NCBI RefSeq assembly: GCF_026914305.1
Contig: NZ_CP113866.1
Coordinates: forward strand, 2,422,001 to 2,486,000
Length of the DNA: 64,000 nt
Reading direction: 5' to 3'
Source: Caldicellulosiruptor acetigenus
GTDB lineage: Bacteria; Bacillota; Thermoanaerobacteria; Caldicellulosiruptorales; Caldicellulosiruptoraceae
Shown here: positions 63,545 to 64,000 of the stretch, piece after piece
Layout: each line of letters starts with the position of its first letter
Position numbering within the stretch: the first letter of the stretch is position 1
Translations under genes and position numbers: made by a program
Notes under the pieces: model-generated
The model's database searches: none
What the model saw: only the letters and a program-made list of their open reading frames with translations
Told to the model about the DNA's origin: nothing

Positions 63545-64000
63545 TCATGCCACCCTATTATTATTTTTTGTTAATAGATTTTGAATAAAAATGAATATCG
63601 TCAACAAAATTCCGATAAAAATTTTTGTCCACCAAGAATTCAGGGTACCATCAAAACTAATAATACTTTGAATAGTCCCCAATATTAACACACCAAACAT
63701 TGCACCAACAACATTCCCTACACCGCCAGTAAGAAGTGTACCACCTATGACAGACGAAGCTATCGCATCCAATTCAACTCCTTGAGCATGGAGCGGATAC
63801 CCTGAAAGCATATACAAACTAAAAATTATTCCTGCAATTGCAGAATACAATCCATTCAATGTATAAACTAATATTTTTACCTTTGTTACTGGAATCCCCA
63901 TTAAAATAGCAGAATTTTCATTACCACCTATTGCATATAGATATCTCCCAAAACTTGTGTAGTTAGCAATATAATAAGAAATACACACTATAAAAAGAGC
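63545..64000 (-). CDS. YjfF/RbsC-type sugar ABC transporter permease, C-terminal part
   Basis: The last 151 codons of a permease whose start lies beyond the window. The sequence GRYLYAIGGNENSAILMGIPV, SGYPLHAQGVELDAIASSVIGGTLLTGG and FDGTLNSWWTKIFIGILL is close to YjfF-type permeases for furanose sugars (galactofuranose/arabinose) in the CUT2 family. The final KNNNRVA leads to the stop at 63545-63547. It is transcribed with the chemoreceptor gene. Confidence 0.88.
   Translation of the reverse strand, partial: ALFIVCISYYIANYTSFGRYLYAIGGNENSAILMGIPVTKVKILVYTLNGLYSAIAGIIFSLYMLSGYPLHAQGVELDAIASSVIGGTLLTGGVGNVVGAMFGVLILGTIQSIISFDGTLNSWWTKIFIGILLTIFIFIQNLLTKNNNRVA

Overview
The window looks like chromosomal DNA from a thermophilic, low-GC, Gram-positive plant-biomass degrader of the Caldicellulosiruptor type. 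This is inferred from AT-rich coding style, purine-rich Shine-Dalgarno sites (AGGAGG/GGAGG/GAAGGTG), several TTG and GTG starts, intracellular glycosidases beside sugar ABC transporters, and YesMN-type regulators. I did no database search, so the genus is an opinion. The gene families are recognised from motifs.

Layout. 1-2500 (minus): 5' part of metG, then a DUF6512-like membrane protein, a ComB-like phosphatase, an unlisted 45-aa ORF and a DUF6922 protein. 2634-4400: CheB and a DUF3842 protein. 4379-8640 (minus): one operon with a FecBCD-type ABC importer, TrmO and an FmdE-family protein, behind a ~200-nt leader that ends in an intrinsic terminator. 8695-13573 (minus): histidine kinase, OmpR regulator broken by an in-frame TGA, PepSY protein, small membrane protein, NapH-like Fe-S membrane protein and a secreted DUF2680 protein. 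A second, intact OmpR/kinase pair diverges at 13790-15792.

15919-23925 (minus): a complete four-gene Wadjet (JetABCD) SMC-type plasmid-defence cassette of the DUF2397/DUF2398/TIGR02680/TIGR02679 kind. Upstream of it is a coiled-coil protein gene made of 21-bp repeats. 24762-31663: queA, a SpoIID-like protein, a potassium uptake operon (two TrkA/RCK proteins, a 43-aa membrane protein, TrkH), an OB-fold-like exported protein and VanZ. 31797-36478 (minus): two full-length ABC exporter half-transporters expressed from a DUF2089/SHOCT-like operon with an operator-like inverted repeat. 36675-52719: carbohydrate region with GH5, a nucleotidyltransferase-PMM fusion, a GT4 glycosyltransferase, a GH15 and a GH2 beta-mannosidase, and a sugar ABC importer divergent from YesM/YesN. 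52933-55923: an Old-Yellow-Enzyme-type flavin/Fe-S oxidoreductase and a LysR regulator.

55930-60085 is a decayed accessory island. It holds a frameshifted type-44-like polymorphic toxin gene with an intact DUF5412 neighbour (candidate immunity protein), an internally deleted ISL3 transposase, a HicA toxin gene stopped by an amber codon beside an intact HicB antitoxin, a possible orphan small RNA unit, a relic of an AraC-type regulator and an MNT nucleotidyltransferase fragment. In both toxin pairs the toxin is dead and the protective partner is intact. The window closes with nadE, a chemotaxis receptor and the 3' part of a YjfF-like sugar permease gene.

The most noteworthy items are the two toxin-dead/antidote-alive pairs, the nonsense-truncated response regulator upstream of an intact kinase, an RNA hairpin that would cover the ribosome binding site of the PepSY gene, the Wadjet cassette, the 43-aa protein in the potassium operon, and the regulated leader of the metal-type ABC/TrmO/FmdE operon.
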